From contig BQJF01000014.1 in assembly GCA_021604565.1 (NCBI GenBank), forward strand, positions 1 through 64,000: a DNA stretch of 64,000 nucleotides, given 5' to 3'. Below, piece after piece: positions 20,113 through 29,635 of the stretch. The DNA is from Minwuia thermotolerans (GTDB lineage: Bacteria > Pseudomonadota > Alphaproteobacteria > Minwuiales > Minwuiaceae). The position numbers and the translations under genes were made by a program. Within the stretch, counting starts at the first letter, position 1. Every line of letters starts with the position of its first letter. A model generated the notes under the pieces. The model was given only the letters and a program-made list of their open reading frames with translations, was not told the origin of the DNA and did no database searches.

Positions 20113-20754
20113 ATGTCTGATCTCGACCTCGGATTTTACCCTTCCGAGAAGGTGGCCCTTTTTATCGACGGCGCCAATCTGTACGCCGCAGCCCGCACCC
20201 TGAACTTCGATATCGACTATCGGAAGCTGCGCACGGTCTTTGCCAAACACACCAATCTGGTCCGTGCCTTCTACTACACGGCGCTGCTGGAGGATCAGGA
20301 GTATTCGCCCCTGCGCCCGCTGGTCGACTGGCTGGACTACAACGGCTTCACGATGGTGACGAAGCCCGCGAAGGAATTCGTCGGCCACGACGGGCGACGC
20401 AAGGTCAAGGGCAACATGGATATCGAACTGGCCATCGACATGATGGAAATGGCCGGTTTCATCGATCATGCGGTCCTGTTCTCCGGCGACGGCGATTTCC
20501 GCAGCCTGGTGGAGGCCGTTCAGCGCCGGGGCCTGCGCTGCACCGTTGTCAGCACGATCAAGACCCAGCCACCGATGATCGCCGACGAACTGCGCAGGCA
20601 GGCGGATCGCTTCATCGAATTGCAGACCCTGCAGCCGCTGATCGGGCGGGAAGGCTTCGTGCGTCCGCAGCATCCGCGCCGTGACGATGCCCCGCGCGGC
20701 AATGTCCGCGATGATGAGGACGATGACGATTACGATGATGAACTGGTCAGCTGA
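20113..20754 (+). CDS. NYN/LabA-like domain protein (putative ribonuclease)
   Basis: The 213-residue protein has a NYN (PIN-like) domain with the acidic residues expected for metal binding: ALFIDGANLY (about 16-25), KGNMDIELAIDMM (about 103-115, two acids), and LFSGDGDFRSLVEAVQRRG (about 125-143). This matches the LabA/DUF88 group of predicted RNases that is common in alphaproteobacteria. The C-terminus is a very acidic disordered tail (DDEDDDDYDDELVS). The ATG at 20113 begins MSDLDLGFYPSEK; an in-frame TTG lies six bases earlier. It is divergent from folK, and a uracil-DNA glycosylase follows after nine bases, so the two are cotranscribed. Confidence 0.9.
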   Translation: MSDLDLGFYPSEKVALFIDGANLYAAARTLNFDIDYRKLRTVFAKHTNLVRAFYYTALLEDQEYSPLRPLVDWLDYNGFTMVTKPAKEFVGHDGRRKVKGNMDIELAIDMMEMAGFIDHAVLFSGDGDFRSLVEAVQRRGLRCTVVSTIKTQPPMIADELRRQADRFIELQTLQPLIGREGFVRPQHPRRDDAPRGNVRDDEDDDDYDDELVS

Positions 20755-20763
20755 CATCCGGCC

Positions 20764-21402
20764 ATGACCGCGCACGAACCGGCACCGGACTGTACCCTGT
20801 GCCCGCGCCTCGCCGCTTTCCGGCAGGACAACCAGGCCGCCTACCCCGACTTTCACAACGGCCCGGTCCCGGCCTTTGGTGATATCGGGGCGCGGTTGCT
20901 TGTCGTCGGCCTCGCCCCTGGTCTGAAGGGGGCGAACCGGACCGCCCGGCCCTTCACCGGCGACTATGCCGGCGACCTGCTCTATCCATCGCTGATCGAG
21001 GCCGGTTTCGCGCGCGGAACCTATGGCGCGCATCCCGGCGACGGGCTGGAACTTGCCGATTGCCGCATCACCAATGCCGTGCGCTGTGTTCCCCCGGCCA
21101 ACAAGCCGACAGGGGACGAAGCGAAGACCTGTCGTCCTTTCCTGGTGGCCGAGATCGCGGCAATGGCAAACCTTCAGGCACTGCTGGCGCTGGGCCGGTT
21201 CGCGCATGAAGCCGTGATCCGCACCTTCGGGCTGCGGCAGAAGGATTACGCCTTCGGCCATGGCGCCATGCATCAACTGCCGAACGGGTTGCTGCTGGCC
21301 GACAGCTATCACTGTTCCCGTTACAACGTGAACACCAACAGGCTGACGGCGGAGATGTTCGCCGACGTGCTGGCGGCGCTGAGCGACCGGATGGACGACT
21401 GA
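20764..21402 (+). CDS. Uracil-DNA glycosylase, family 5 (UdgB-like, Fe-S)
   Basis: The 212-residue protein belongs to the family 4/5 uracil-DNA glycosylases with an iron-sulfur cluster. Cluster cysteines are seen in DCTLCPRL near the N-terminus and in NAVRCVPPANKPTGDEAKTCRPFL. The active-site motif is GLAPGLKGANRTARPFTGDYAG (about 49-70). Family 5 replaces the usual motif-1 acid with alanine, and GLAPG fits that pattern. The second motif SYHCSRYNVNT near 180-190 matches too. The enzyme removes uracil, and in family 5 also hypoxanthine or xanthine, from DNA. It follows the NYN nuclease gene by nine bases. Confidence 0.92.
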   Translation: MTAHEPAPDCTLCPRLAAFRQDNQAAYPDFHNGPVPAFGDIGARLLVVGLAPGLKGANRTARPFTGDYAGDLLYPSLIEAGFARGTYGAHPGDGLELADCRITNAVRCVPPANKPTGDEAKTCRPFLVAEIAAMANLQALLALGRFAHEAVIRTFGLRQKDYAFGHGAMHQLPNGLLLADSYHCSRYNVNTNRLTAEMFADVLAALSDRMDD

Positions 21403-21427
21403 CGTTCTCGCCACCGGTCGGTTGACC

Positions 21428-22114
21428 CTATCGGGCGTCGTGGAAGATCACGCCGAGTGTCTGTCGATGCCCCGCCGTCACGGTAGAAACACCATGGCGC
21501 ATGGTCACGCGAAAGTACCCGCGCTTGCCGGGCACGGGCCGCTGGTTGACGGCAAACAGCAGTCCCTCGCCCTCTTCCAGCATGATCGCCTCGGCACGGG
21601 ACTGCATGCGTGGTCGCGCCTCCGTCAGGACGAATGCCCCGCCACTGTATGTGTCCGGGGCACTGAGCATGACGACAAGCTGGATCGGGAAATGCATCTC
21701 CCCGTAGAGATCCTGGTGCAGTCGGTTGTAGTCCCCTGGCCCGTAGTCGAGCAGCAGCGGTGTCGGTCGCACCTGCCCCGCCTCGTGGCAAGCCGCCAGA
21801 TAATCGTCGTGCCGGTCAGGGAACCGTTCGGTCTTTCCCATGCAGTCCATCCACTGGTTCGCCAGTGGCGCCAGTTCGGCATAGATGTGGTGGCGCAGGT
21901 CGGCCACGCGCTGCGGCAGCGGATAGTTGAAATACTTGTAGCTACCCTGGCCGTAACCGTGCCGCTGCATCACCACGTGGTTGCGGAACAGCGCGTTGTC
22001 GGCAAACAGGGGACGGAGGGATGCGGTTTCCCCGGTACCGAGCAGGCCCGGCAGCCGCGCAAACCCGCGTTCGTCCAGCTCCGATCGGATCCTGTTCCAG
22101 TCCGGCGCGCTCAT
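21428..22114 (-). CDS. 2-oxoglutarate/Fe(II)-dependent oxygenase
   Basis: The 228-residue protein has the double-stranded beta-helix of 2OG oxygenases. The iron facial triad is visible as HQDLYG (H and D near residues 133-135) and a distal histidine in TMRHGVSTV near 205, followed by GHRQTLGV, where the arginine would bind 2-oxoglutarate. The sequence suits a P4H-like hydroxylase of unknown protein or small-molecule substrate. Its start overlaps the stop of the EamA gene arrangement by four bases (22111-22114), with the oxygenase downstream, so the two are translationally coupled. Confidence 0.85.
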   Translation of the reverse strand: MSAPDWNRIRSELDERGFARLPGLLGTGETASLRPLFADNALFRNHVVMQRHGYGQGSYKYFNYPLPQRVADLRHHIYAELAPLANQWMDCMGKTERFPDRHDDYLAACHEAGQVRPTPLLLDYGPGDYNRLHQDLYGEMHFPIQLVVMLSAPDTYSGGAFVLTEARPRMQSRAEAIMLEEGEGLLFAVNQRPVPGKRGYFRVTMRHGVSTVTAGHRQTLGVIFHDAR

Positions 22115-23004
22115 GCCCGGATGAACCTGTCGAAGATCCTGCCGTCGACGCAGAGCAGGCCAGTGAAGATCAGCAGGAACCCGATGGCTGTCGTCGGTGT
22201 GATCTGTTCGTCCAGAAAGATGACCCCCAGCGCCATGGCGCTCGGCGGAATCATGATGGTCACCAGCATGAGATTGGTCGCCCCCGCCGTCGCCAGAATG
22301 CGGAAGTAGAGGATGTAGGCCAGCGCGGTGCAGAACGTCCCGAGCGTCAGCCAGGTCAGCAGCACGCCCACGCTTGGCACAGCCGCCGGAACCCCCTCCG
22401 TGAACAGGGCGACAGGCAGCATGATCAGGGTCGAGGCGGTCAGCATCCCGGCCCCGGAAACCGTCGGCGCGAAACGTTTCAGACGACGACCGTACACACC
22501 GGCGAAGCTGTAGCAGAGCGCGGCGCAGAGTACCGCGATCTGGCCGAACAGGCTGCCGTCCAGCCCGTCGAAGGCATCCGGACCAACCAGCACCGCGACA
22601 CCGCCCATACCCAGGATGACCCCGGCGGTCCGCATCACCGTAGCCTTCTCGTCCTGTGTCAGCAGGTGGGCGACGATCACCACGAAAAGCGGTGTGGTGG
22701 CGTTGAGGACGGAGGCCAGCCCCCCGGAGATCCAGGTCTGCCCCCAGAAGATCAGGGTGAAGGGAATGGCATTGTTGAGCAGGCCCATCACCAGCAGATC
22801 ACGAAAATCGGTCAGGGTGCGCGGCAGGGCAACGCCGGAGACCAGCACGACAATCCAGAGGACGGTCGCACCGCAGGCCACGCGCCCCAGCACCAGGGTG
22901 AAGGGTCCGACCTCCGTCAGCGCGATCTCGACGAAGAAGAAGGTCGCACCCCAGAGCAGCGAGAGCGCCAGCATCATCGTCCATTCCAACGCACCCATGC
23001 GCAT
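22111..23004 (-). CDS. EamA/DMT-family transporter
   Basis: The 297-residue protein has about ten hydrophobic segments and two EamA repeats, beginning WTMMLALSLLWGATFFFVEIAL and, in the second half, GQIAVLCAALCYSFAGVYGRRL. Family members export amino acids, nucleotides or other metabolites from the inner membrane. The gene is the first of a pair with the 2OG oxygenase, whose start overlaps its stop (ATGA). It is divergent from betaine aldehyde dehydrogenase. The substrate cannot be read from the sequence. An internal ATG at 22998 is an alternative start. Confidence 0.88.
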   Translation of the reverse strand: MRMGALEWTMMLALSLLWGATFFFVEIALTEVGPFTLVLGRVACGATVLWIVVLVSGVALPRTLTDFRDLLVMGLLNNAIPFTLIFWGQTWISGGLASVLNATTPLFVVIVAHLLTQDEKATVMRTAGVILGMGGVAVLVGPDAFDGLDGSLFGQIAVLCAALCYSFAGVYGRRLKRFAPTVSGAGMLTASTLIMLPVALFTEGVPAAVPSVGVLLTWLTLGTFCTALAYILYFRILATAGATNLMLVTIMIPPSAMALGVIFLDEQITPTTAIGFLLIFTGLLCVDGRIFDRFIRA

Positions 23005-23162
23005 CCGGCTTCACTCCCCTTCAAGGTATCGCCTGAACGACCTTGCCTGTTTCCGCCTGCATCGGCTTCCCGCCTCTTGTTGTCAAAGCCTCTTTGCACA
23101 ATCAGCTTGCCTTGGCGACGACGGCCCGGCATGGCTGCATCGACATGCAACGGGAGACGACA

Positions 23163-24617
23163 ATGCGCAGGATCGGTCAGTTCATTGATGGTCAGGCTGT
23201 CACTGGCGGCGACGGAGTCACATTCGAGAGTATCGACCCGGCGACCGGTGAGACGCTGGCAACCGTATCTTCTGCCACGGCAGACGACATCGACAGCGCC
23301 GTCGCCGCAGCGGCTGCGGCGCAGCAGGAATGGCAGGCCACGGATGGCGCCCACAAGGCCGCGATCCTGAACCGCATCGCCGACGCGCTGACCGACCGGC
23401 GGCAGGAACTGGCGGAGCTGGAAGTCGCCGATACGGGCAAGCCGATTTCGGAGGCACCGGAAGCCGACATCGACAGTGCCGCAGACTGCTTCCGCTTCTT
23501 CGCCGGGATCGCGCGCAGCATTCGCGGGGAGAGCATCGACCTGCCGGATACACTGATCTACACCCGTCGCGAACCGTGGGGTGTCTGCGCCGGGATCGGC
23601 GCCTGGAACTACCCGATCCAGATCGCGAGCTGGAAGGCAGCACCAGCTCTCGCCTGCGGCAATGCCATGGTCTTCAAGCCAAGCGAAATGACCCCCCTGA
23701 CGGCCATGGAACTGGCCGGAATCATCCATCAGGCGGGCGTCCCCAGGGGACTGTACAATGTGGTCAATGGCGCTGGTGCCGTAGGTGCGGCACTGACCAC
23801 GCACCCCGGTATCGCCAAGGTTTCCGTCACCGGCTCCGTCGGCACGGGCAAGCGGGTGATGGTCGGCGCGGCGGAGAGCCTGAAGGCGGTCACCATGGAA
23901 CTTGGCGGCAAGTCGCCGCTGATCGTCTTCGCCGATGCCAATCTGGACGACGCGGTATCGGCGGCGATGCTGGCCAATTTCTATACCCAGGGGGAGGTCT
24001 GCACCAACGGCACCCGCGTCTTTGTTCACCAGGACATTCGCGAAGCCTTCCAGGAGCAGTTGGTGCGCCGGACAGAGGCCATGATCGTCGGCGACCCCAA
24101 GGATCCGGCGACCCATGTCGGGGCGATGATCTCCGCCACGCATCTGGAGAAGGTTCTGGCCCATGTCGAACAGGGAAAGGCGGCGGGCGCACGGGTCCTG
24201 ACAGGTGGAGAGCGGCTGACGGGGGGGATCTTTGACCGTGGTGCCTTCATGCGGCCGACCGTCTTCGCCGACGTCCGCGACGACATGGTGATCGCGAAGG
24301 AGGAGATCTTCGGCCCTGTCATGTCGGTACTGGACTTCGCGGACGAGGACGATGTGATCGCCCGCGCCAACGCCACCGAGTTCGGCCTGGCGGCGGGGCT
24401 GATGACGAATGACCTGAGCCGCGCGCACCGGGTCGCAGCGCAGCTTCAGGCCGGCACGGTCTGGGTCAATACCTACAATCTGACGCCCATCGAGATGCCC
24501 TTCGGCGGCGTCAAGCAGTCTGGTCTGGGGCGCGAGAACGGGCACGCAGCAATCGAATACTACACGCGGACCAAGAGCGTGCATGTCGGCCTGGGCCCGG
24601 TCGAAGCGCCCTACTGA
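23163..24617 (+). CDS. betB: Betaine-aldehyde dehydrogenase
   Basis: This 484-residue aldehyde dehydrogenase matches the BetB group in length and sequence. The catalytic cysteine is C280 in GEVCTNGTRVF and the general base is E246 in VTMELGGKSP; IGAWNYPIQIASWKAAPAL is typical of betaine aldehyde dehydrogenases. It oxidises betaine aldehyde to glycine betaine with NAD(P)+. The start at 23163 is chosen from the GGGAGACGACA leader and the family N-terminus; the frame is open upstream. It is convergent with a BCCT transporter gene, so choline/betaine osmoprotection is the likely theme, although no betA or betI is present here. Confidence 0.92.
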   Translation: MRRIGQFIDGQAVTGGDGVTFESIDPATGETLATVSSATADDIDSAVAAAAAAQQEWQATDGAHKAAILNRIADALTDRRQELAELEVADTGKPISEAPEADIDSAADCFRFFAGIARSIRGESIDLPDTLIYTRREPWGVCAGIGAWNYPIQIASWKAAPALACGNAMVFKPSEMTPLTAMELAGIIHQAGVPRGLYNVVNGAGAVGAALTTHPGIAKVSVTGSVGTGKRVMVGAAESLKAVTMELGGKSPLIVFADANLDDAVSAAMLANFYTQGEVCTNGTRVFVHQDIREAFQEQLVRRTEAMIVGDPKDPATHVGAMISATHLEKVLAHVEQGKAAGARVLTGGERLTGGIFDRGAFMRPTVFADVRDDMVIAKEEIFGPVMSVLDFADEDDVIARANATEFGLAAGLMTNDLSRAHRVAAQLQAGTVWVNTYNLTPIEMPFGGVKQSGLGRENGHAAIEYYTRTKSVHVGLGPVEAPY

Positions 24618-24640
24618 CCTCATCGGTGAAAACCGGGCAG

Positions 24641-24676
24641 AAAAAAAGGGGTGCCGGTGATCGCCACCGGCACCCC
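24641..24676 (-). terminator. Rho-independent terminator of the BCCT gene
   Basis: A perfect 12-bp stem (GGGGTGCCGGTG at 24648-24659 with its complement at 24665-24676) and a 5-base loop lie 24 bases after the BCCT stop. On the minus strand it is followed by seven T residues (24647-24641). It also lies downstream of betB, but the T-tract suits only the minus strand. Confidence 0.93.
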
Positions 24677-24700
24677 TGATCTGTCAGTCCATCAAATGGA

Positions 24701-26254
24701 TCAGCCGAGCTTTCGCTCCGCGCTCAATCCCTTGTAGATGCAGTAGCACATCACCACCATGACGATCGCAAAGGGGAAGCCCGTCGCGATGGCCGCTGCC
24801 TGCAATGACCCCAGGCCACCGCCGATCAACAGGGTGATGGCAACCAGCCCCTCGAAGATGCACCAGAACACCCGCTGGGCCACCGGCGCATCGATCTTGC
24901 CACCTGCCGTGATCGTGTCGATGACCAGCGAACCCGAATCGGATGAGGTCACGAAGAAGACGATCACCAGCACGATGCCGATGAAGGACACGACATTCGT
25001 CAGCGGCAGTTGCTCCGCCATCTTGAACAGCGAGAGTTCCGGCTGCCAGTTGGTCACGGTATCCACGACGCCGCCGTAGCCGTTCTCCACATGCTGCCAG
25101 ATCGCCGTCCCGCCGAAGACATTCATCCACAGCACACAGGCGATGGTCGGCACGATCAGGACGCAGATGATGAACTCGCGCACCGTCCGGCCCTTGGAGA
25201 CGCGGGCGATGAACATGCCGACGAAGGGTGACCAGGAAATCCACCAGGCCCAGTAGAACGTGGTCCAGCCATGCATGAAGCCGGTATCCTCGCGCCCGAC
25301 CCAGTTGCTCAGTTCCGGCAGCGCGACCGCATAGTCGACAAGGCCGTTGAAGAAGCCGGAGATGATGAACAGCGTCGGCCCGACCACGATGACGAAGAGC
25401 ATCAGGATCAGCGCCAGCACCATGTTCAGTTCGGACAGGCGCTTCACACCACCGTCGAGACCTGCCAGGACCGAAAGCAGGGCCACGGCCGTGATACCGG
25501 CGATCAGGATGATCTTGGTCAGATCTGTCGCGGGTATGTCGAACAGGTAATTCAGCCCCGCGCTTGCCTGCTCAGCCCCGAAGCCGAGCGAGGTCGCCAG
25601 ACCGAACAGGGTGGCAAACACCGCCAGCGTATCGATGATGTGGCCAGGCCAGCCCCAGACCCGCTCCCCCAGGATCGGGTAGAAGGCGGAGCGGATGGTG
25701 AGCGGCAGTCCCCGGCTGTAGCTGAAGAAGGCCAGGGCCAGCGCGATGACCGCGTAGATCGCCCAGGCGTGCAGTCCCCAGTGGAAGATCGTCGCCGCCA
25801 TGCCCATGGACATGGCTGCCTCCGTATCCGCCGGATCAACACCAAGCGGCGGGCTGAGGAAATGGTTCACCGGCTCCAGCACGCCGAAGAACATCAGGCC
25901 GATGCCCATGCCCGCGGCAAACAGCATGGCGAACCAGCCGGTGTAGGAATACTCCGGCTTGGCATCCTTGCCCCCCAGCCTGATCCTGCCCAGCGGTGAG
26001 ACCACCAGAAACAGGCAGAACAGCACGAAGATGTTCGCCGCCCCCATGAAGACCCAGTCGAAGGTTGATGTCAGCCAGGGACGCAGTTCCCCGAAGAACT
26101 CGGCTGATCCGGCCGGAAACATCAACACCAGTATGACAAACCCGACAATCAGAACCGCAGACACAAAGAAGACCGGATTGTGAACATCCAGTCCCATGAT
26201 CTGCACGTTGTGCTGTCCGGGTTCGAAGTCGGACTCAGGTACAATGTCAGACAT
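24701..26254 (-). CDS. BCCT-family betaine/carnitine/choline transporter
   Basis: The 517-residue protein has about 12 membrane helices and the BCCT signature GMGIGLMFFGVLEPVNHF (about residues 114-131), plus a WTTFYWAWWISWSPFVGMFIARVSKGRTVREF segment in the aromatic substrate region. These carriers take up quaternary ammonium compounds with Na+ or H+ and respond to osmotic stress. The N- and C-terminal tails are short compared with BetP, so osmotic sensing by a long tail is unlikely. A GGGAGG site precedes the ATG. It faces betB across a terminator, supporting betaine or choline as substrate. Confidence 0.94.
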   Translation of the reverse strand: MSDIVPESDFEPGQHNVQIMGLDVHNPVFFVSAVLIVGFVILVLMFPAGSAEFFGELRPWLTSTFDWVFMGAANIFVLFCLFLVVSPLGRIRLGGKDAKPEYSYTGWFAMLFAAGMGIGLMFFGVLEPVNHFLSPPLGVDPADTEAAMSMGMAATIFHWGLHAWAIYAVIALALAFFSYSRGLPLTIRSAFYPILGERVWGWPGHIIDTLAVFATLFGLATSLGFGAEQASAGLNYLFDIPATDLTKIILIAGITAVALLSVLAGLDGGVKRLSELNMVLALILMLFVIVVGPTLFIISGFFNGLVDYAVALPELSNWVGREDTGFMHGWTTFYWAWWISWSPFVGMFIARVSKGRTVREFIICVLIVPTIACVLWMNVFGGTAIWQHVENGYGGVVDTVTNWQPELSLFKMAEQLPLTNVVSFIGIVLVIVFFVTSSDSGSLVIDTITAGGKIDAPVAQRVFWCIFEGLVAITLLIGGGLGSLQAAAIATGFPFAIVMVVMCYCIYKGLSAERKLG

Positions 26255-26446
26255 TGAACACCTCCCTCTCGATTATCCCATCGCCACGGCCCCACAGGGG
26301 CCGGACCCAGCGCCTCATGACCGATCCGGATGCGGAAATCTTGGCCGCCGCTTGCCGGAGCGTGGTCAACAGGCTGGCACCGAGCCTAAGCGGATTCTGT
26401 CCTGATTGCGACAGCAGTGCCCGGAATTGCCTGATTTATCGGCAGA

Positions 26447-28393
26447 TCACCCGGCTGCCGCGCGTTTCACGGCGTCGATGGCGTCAGGGTTGCTGAGGGC
26501 CGAGAGGTCGCCCGGCGGCTCGTTGAGCACCAGCGCGCGGATCACCCTGCGCATGATCTTCAGCGACCGGGTCTTGGGCAGATCATCGACAAACAGGATC
26601 CGGGCAGGCTTGAACGCCTTGCCCAGGCCGTCTGTGACGGCGACCGACAGACGGCGCGCCAGTGCATCGTCCACGGTCACGCCCGCAGCGGGTATGGCGG
26701 CGACCAGAACGGCCTCCCCCTTCACCGGGTCCGGCAGGGCCACCGCAGCAGCCTCCGCAATCAGCCCGGTCGCCATGACCAGTCCCTCGATCTCCGCCGG
26801 CCCCGCCCGCTTGCCCGCAACCTGGATCGTGTCGTCGGAACGGCCGTGCACGTACCACAGGCCATCCGCATCCCTGCTGGCCCAGTCCCCGTGCCGCCAC
26901 ATGTCAGGATACATGGACCAGTAGGTCTCGATGAAGCGGTCGGGATCGCGCCATATGCCACGACTGAGGCCGATGGACACGTCACGCAGTACCAGTTCAC
27001 CCACCTCCCCCGGTCCGACGCTGTTGCCGGATGCGTCCACGATATCCGTGGCCATCCCCGGCAGCGGCCCGGCGAAGGAACAGGGACGCTGTGGCGTCAG
27101 CACGTTTCCGGCGATGAAACCGCCGCTGATCTCCGTACCGCCGCAGACATTGATGATGGGACAGCGTCCACCACCCACATGCTCGGAGAACCAGACCCAG
27201 GCTTCCTCCGTCCATGGCTCCCCGGTGGATGCCAGAATGCGGATGGCGGAGAGGTCGTGCGCGGCGACAGGGTCGGGACCATGGCGCATCAGACTCCGGA
27301 TCGCGGTGGGCGCGATTCCGAAGAAGGTCGCCTTGTGTGCGGCAGCCAAGCGCCAGATGCGGCCCGCATCGGGCCAGTCCGGCACGCCTTCGGCAAGAAT
27401 GAAGGTCGCGCCCCGGGCGAAAGTTCCGGCCATCGAATAGGGACCGGTCACCCAGCCGAAATCCGCGAACCAGAACAACCTGTCGTCGGCCTTCAGATCG
27501 AAGGAGACAGTGAAATCCAGTGCCCCCTTCACCGTGAAGCCGCAGTGTGTCAGCACTGTCCCCTTGGGACGCCCGGTGGTGCCTGAGGTATAGGCGATCA
27601 TCAGGGGCTGGTCGGCATCGACCATCTGCATCGGCGTGCTGTCGGCCGACGAGACATCCAGATCATGCCACCAGACATCGCGATCCCCGTTCATCGCGAC
27701 GCTACCGTCGCCGGTGCGCAGCACGATGGTATGGCGCAGCGTCGGCACCTCGCTGGCCGCGCTGTCGATCACCGGTTTCATGGCGATAGTGCTGCCGCGC
27801 CTTACGGCCTGGTCGGCGGTGATCACGGCTACCGCTTCGGCGTCGTTCAGCCGCTTCACTATCGCTTCCGCGCCGAAACCCGAGAACAGCGGCGAAATGA
27901 TCGCGCCGATGCGCGCCACGGCCAGGAACGCGACAGGGGTCTCGGGCAGCACGGGCATGTAGATGCCGACCGCATCCCCCGGCCCGACGCCCAGAGCCAG
28001 AAGCCCGGCGGCCAGTTCGCGCACCTGCCGGTCCAGCTCCGCGTAGGTCAGGGTGCGCTGGCTGTCATCTTCCCCGTGCCAGATGATTGCCGGCTTCTGC
28101 CAGGCGTCCGTGCCACGGTGACGGTCCAGAACATTGTCGCAGAAGTTCATCGTCCCGCCGACGCACCACCGGGCATTCGGCAGGCCATCCGAGACATCGC
28201 GGACCTGCGTGTATGGTTGGTCAAAGCGGATACCCAAGGCTCGAATCGCGCTGTCCCAGAACCAGTCCGGGTCCGCCGCAGCACGCTGCAGCAAGTCATT
28301 CTCGTCGCCACAGCCGAGCGTTTCGACAAAGCGGGTCAGTTCCGCATCGTCGATGTACGCCCGCGTTGGCTGCCATGTGAAACCGTCCTGCAT
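26447..28393 (-). CDS. AMP-forming acyl-CoA ligase (acetyl-CoA synthetase-like)
   Basis: The 648-residue ANL-family enzyme activates a carboxylate with ATP and CoA. It has an N-terminal acetyl-CoA-synthetase extension (WFWDSAIRALGIRF), the P-loop YTSGTTGRPKGTVLTH, the adenylate motif INVCGGTEISGG, the hinge GDWASRDADGLWYVHGRSDD, and the C-terminal lysine loop KTRSLKIMRR. In most acetyl-CoA synthetases this loop has Gly before the catalytic Lys; here it is Leu, which may matter for control by acetylation. ATG at 28393 is preferred because GGGAGAA lies nine bases upstream; 28420 is possible. It is divergent from the TRAP transporter, so it may activate the imported acid. Confidence 0.88.
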   Translation of the reverse strand: MQDGFTWQPTRAYIDDAELTRFVETLGCGDENDLLQRAAADPDWFWDSAIRALGIRFDQPYTQVRDVSDGLPNARWCVGGTMNFCDNVLDRHRGTDAWQKPAIIWHGEDDSQRTLTYAELDRQVRELAAGLLALGVGPGDAVGIYMPVLPETPVAFLAVARIGAIISPLFSGFGAEAIVKRLNDAEAVAVITADQAVRRGSTIAMKPVIDSAASEVPTLRHTIVLRTGDGSVAMNGDRDVWWHDLDVSSADSTPMQMVDADQPLMIAYTSGTTGRPKGTVLTHCGFTVKGALDFTVSFDLKADDRLFWFADFGWVTGPYSMAGTFARGATFILAEGVPDWPDAGRIWRLAAAHKATFFGIAPTAIRSLMRHGPDPVAAHDLSAIRILASTGEPWTEEAWVWFSEHVGGGRCPIINVCGGTEISGGFIAGNVLTPQRPCSFAGPLPGMATDIVDASGNSVGPGEVGELVLRDVSIGLSRGIWRDPDRFIETYWSMYPDMWRHGDWASRDADGLWYVHGRSDDTIQVAGKRAGPAEIEGLVMATGLIAEAAAVALPDPVKGEAVLVAAIPAAGVTVDDALARRLSVAVTDGLGKAFKPARILFVDDLPKTRSLKIMRRVIRALVLNEPPGDLSALSNPDAIDAVKRAAAG

Positions 28394-28496
28394 GTGCCGA
28401 TTCTCCCGCCCCTGCGCCATCTCGGCAGAGTATGGCCAGATGCCCCGCCGACAGGCAAATCCCGATCACTGGATGAGATTTCGTCCCGATAGAGGT

Positions 28497-28527
28497 TTGA
28501 CAAACCAGCATTGTTCAGCCGGAATAA
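28497..28527 (+). promoter_or_regulatory. Candidate sigma-70-type promoter of the TRAP operon
   Basis: A perfect TTGACA box (28497-28502) lies upstream of dctP. The possible -10, at 17-19 bases spacing, is a weak GAATAA-like hexamer (28522-28527). The dctP Shine-Dalgarno GGGAGGG follows before the ATG at 28566. Confidence 0.4.
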
Positions 28528-28565
28528 CAGGGTCGTAAAAAAAACAAGTCTGGGAGGGTTCAATA

Positions 28566-29621
28566 ATGAAATCCGGAATCATGAAATCTGCTGGTGTGAT
28601 GGCACTGGCTGCGGTGGCGGCGCTGTCGTTCTCCGCTGGGGACGCGGAGGCCAAGAAGGTCCGCTGGAAGATGCACTCGGCATTCGGCAAGAATCTGGCC
28701 GTTATCGGCCCGGTCGGTTATCGCATCGCCGACTGGGTCAACAAGGCCAGCGACGGCGACTTCGATATCAAGGTGTTCGAGCCGGGCGCGCTTGCCGGTG
28801 GTTATGCCTACTACGATCCGGTCAGCCAGGGCGCGTTCGAGGCGGGCTACGGCACGCCGGGCGCGAACCAGGGCAAGAATTCCGCATTCGCATTCCTTTC
28901 GACCTGGCCGTTCGGTCCGGGTGCGCTGGAGTTCAATGCATGGCTGCAGTATGGCGGCGGCGTCGAGATCGGTGAGGAGCTCTACGGTCGCGACGGCATC
29001 AAGTACAATTACTGCGGCATGATCCCGCCGGAGACGTCGGGCTGGTTCCGGACCGAGATCAAGAGCCTGGAAGAGCTCAAGGGTCTGAAGATGCGCTTCT
29101 TCGGCATGGGCGCGAAGGTCATGCAGAAGTTCGGTGTGTCGACACAGCAGCTTGCGGCGGGCGACATCTATCCGGCGCTGGAACTGGGAACGATCGATGC
29201 CACCGAGTTCTCGATGCCTGCCATCGACAGGACCCTTGGCTTCTACCAGATCGCCAAGTTCAACTACTATCCGGGCTGGCATCAGCAGTCGACCACCAAC
29301 GAAGTCCTGATCAACCAGGGCAAGTGGGACGAACTGGACGATCAGAAGAAGGCAATTTTCGACCTGGCCTGCAAGGCAAACATCGCGGTCGAAATGGCCG
29401 AGGGTGAAGCCCTGCAGCCTGCGGCCATGCTGGCCAACGAAGCTGATGGCGTGAAGAACGTCACCTGGCCCGACTCGGTGCTGGACCAGCTTCGTGAAGC
29501 CTGGACCACCGTCCTTGCCGAAGAGCAGGCGGCCAATCCGGACGTGAAGCGTCTCTATGCCAGCTACAGCGAGTTCCACGAGAGCTACAAGGCCTGGGGC
29601 GAGCGCGGCTACCTGAAGTAA
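28566..29621 (+). CDS. TRAP transporter substrate-binding protein (DctP family)
   Basis: The 351-residue periplasmic binding protein has a signal peptide with cleavage probably after AEA (about residue 29), then KKVRWKMHSAFGKNL. The family hallmarks include the PETSGWFRTEIKSLEELKGLKMRFFGMGAKVMQKFG segment with the carboxylate-binding arginine, and DIYPALELGTIDATEFSMP. The tryptophan- and glutamine-rich binding site and the length fit the TakP/2-oxoacid-type DctP group rather than the C4-dicarboxylate type, so the ligand is probably a monocarboxylate or 2-oxo acid (inferred). A GGGAGGG site precedes the ATG. The small and large permease genes follow. Confidence 0.9.
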   Translation: MKSGIMKSAGVMALAAVAALSFSAGDAEAKKVRWKMHSAFGKNLAVIGPVGYRIADWVNKASDGDFDIKVFEPGALAGGYAYYDPVSQGAFEAGYGTPGANQGKNSAFAFLSTWPFGPGALEFNAWLQYGGGVEIGEELYGRDGIKYNYCGMIPPETSGWFRTEIKSLEELKGLKMRFFGMGAKVMQKFGVSTQQLAAGDIYPALELGTIDATEFSMPAIDRTLGFYQIAKFNYYPGWHQQSTTNEVLINQGKWDELDDQKKAIFDLACKANIAVEMAEGEALQPAAMLANEADGVKNVTWPDSVLDQLREAWTTVLAEEQAANPDVKRLYASYSEFHESYKAWGERGYLK

Positions 29622-29635
29622 GATGTTTCGTGCCC

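Noticed and set aside
26255-26446. Terminator for the acyl-CoA ligase gene in this gap
   Set aside because: Only a 6-bp GGCCCC stem without a T-tract is visible; nothing else is seen in this gap.
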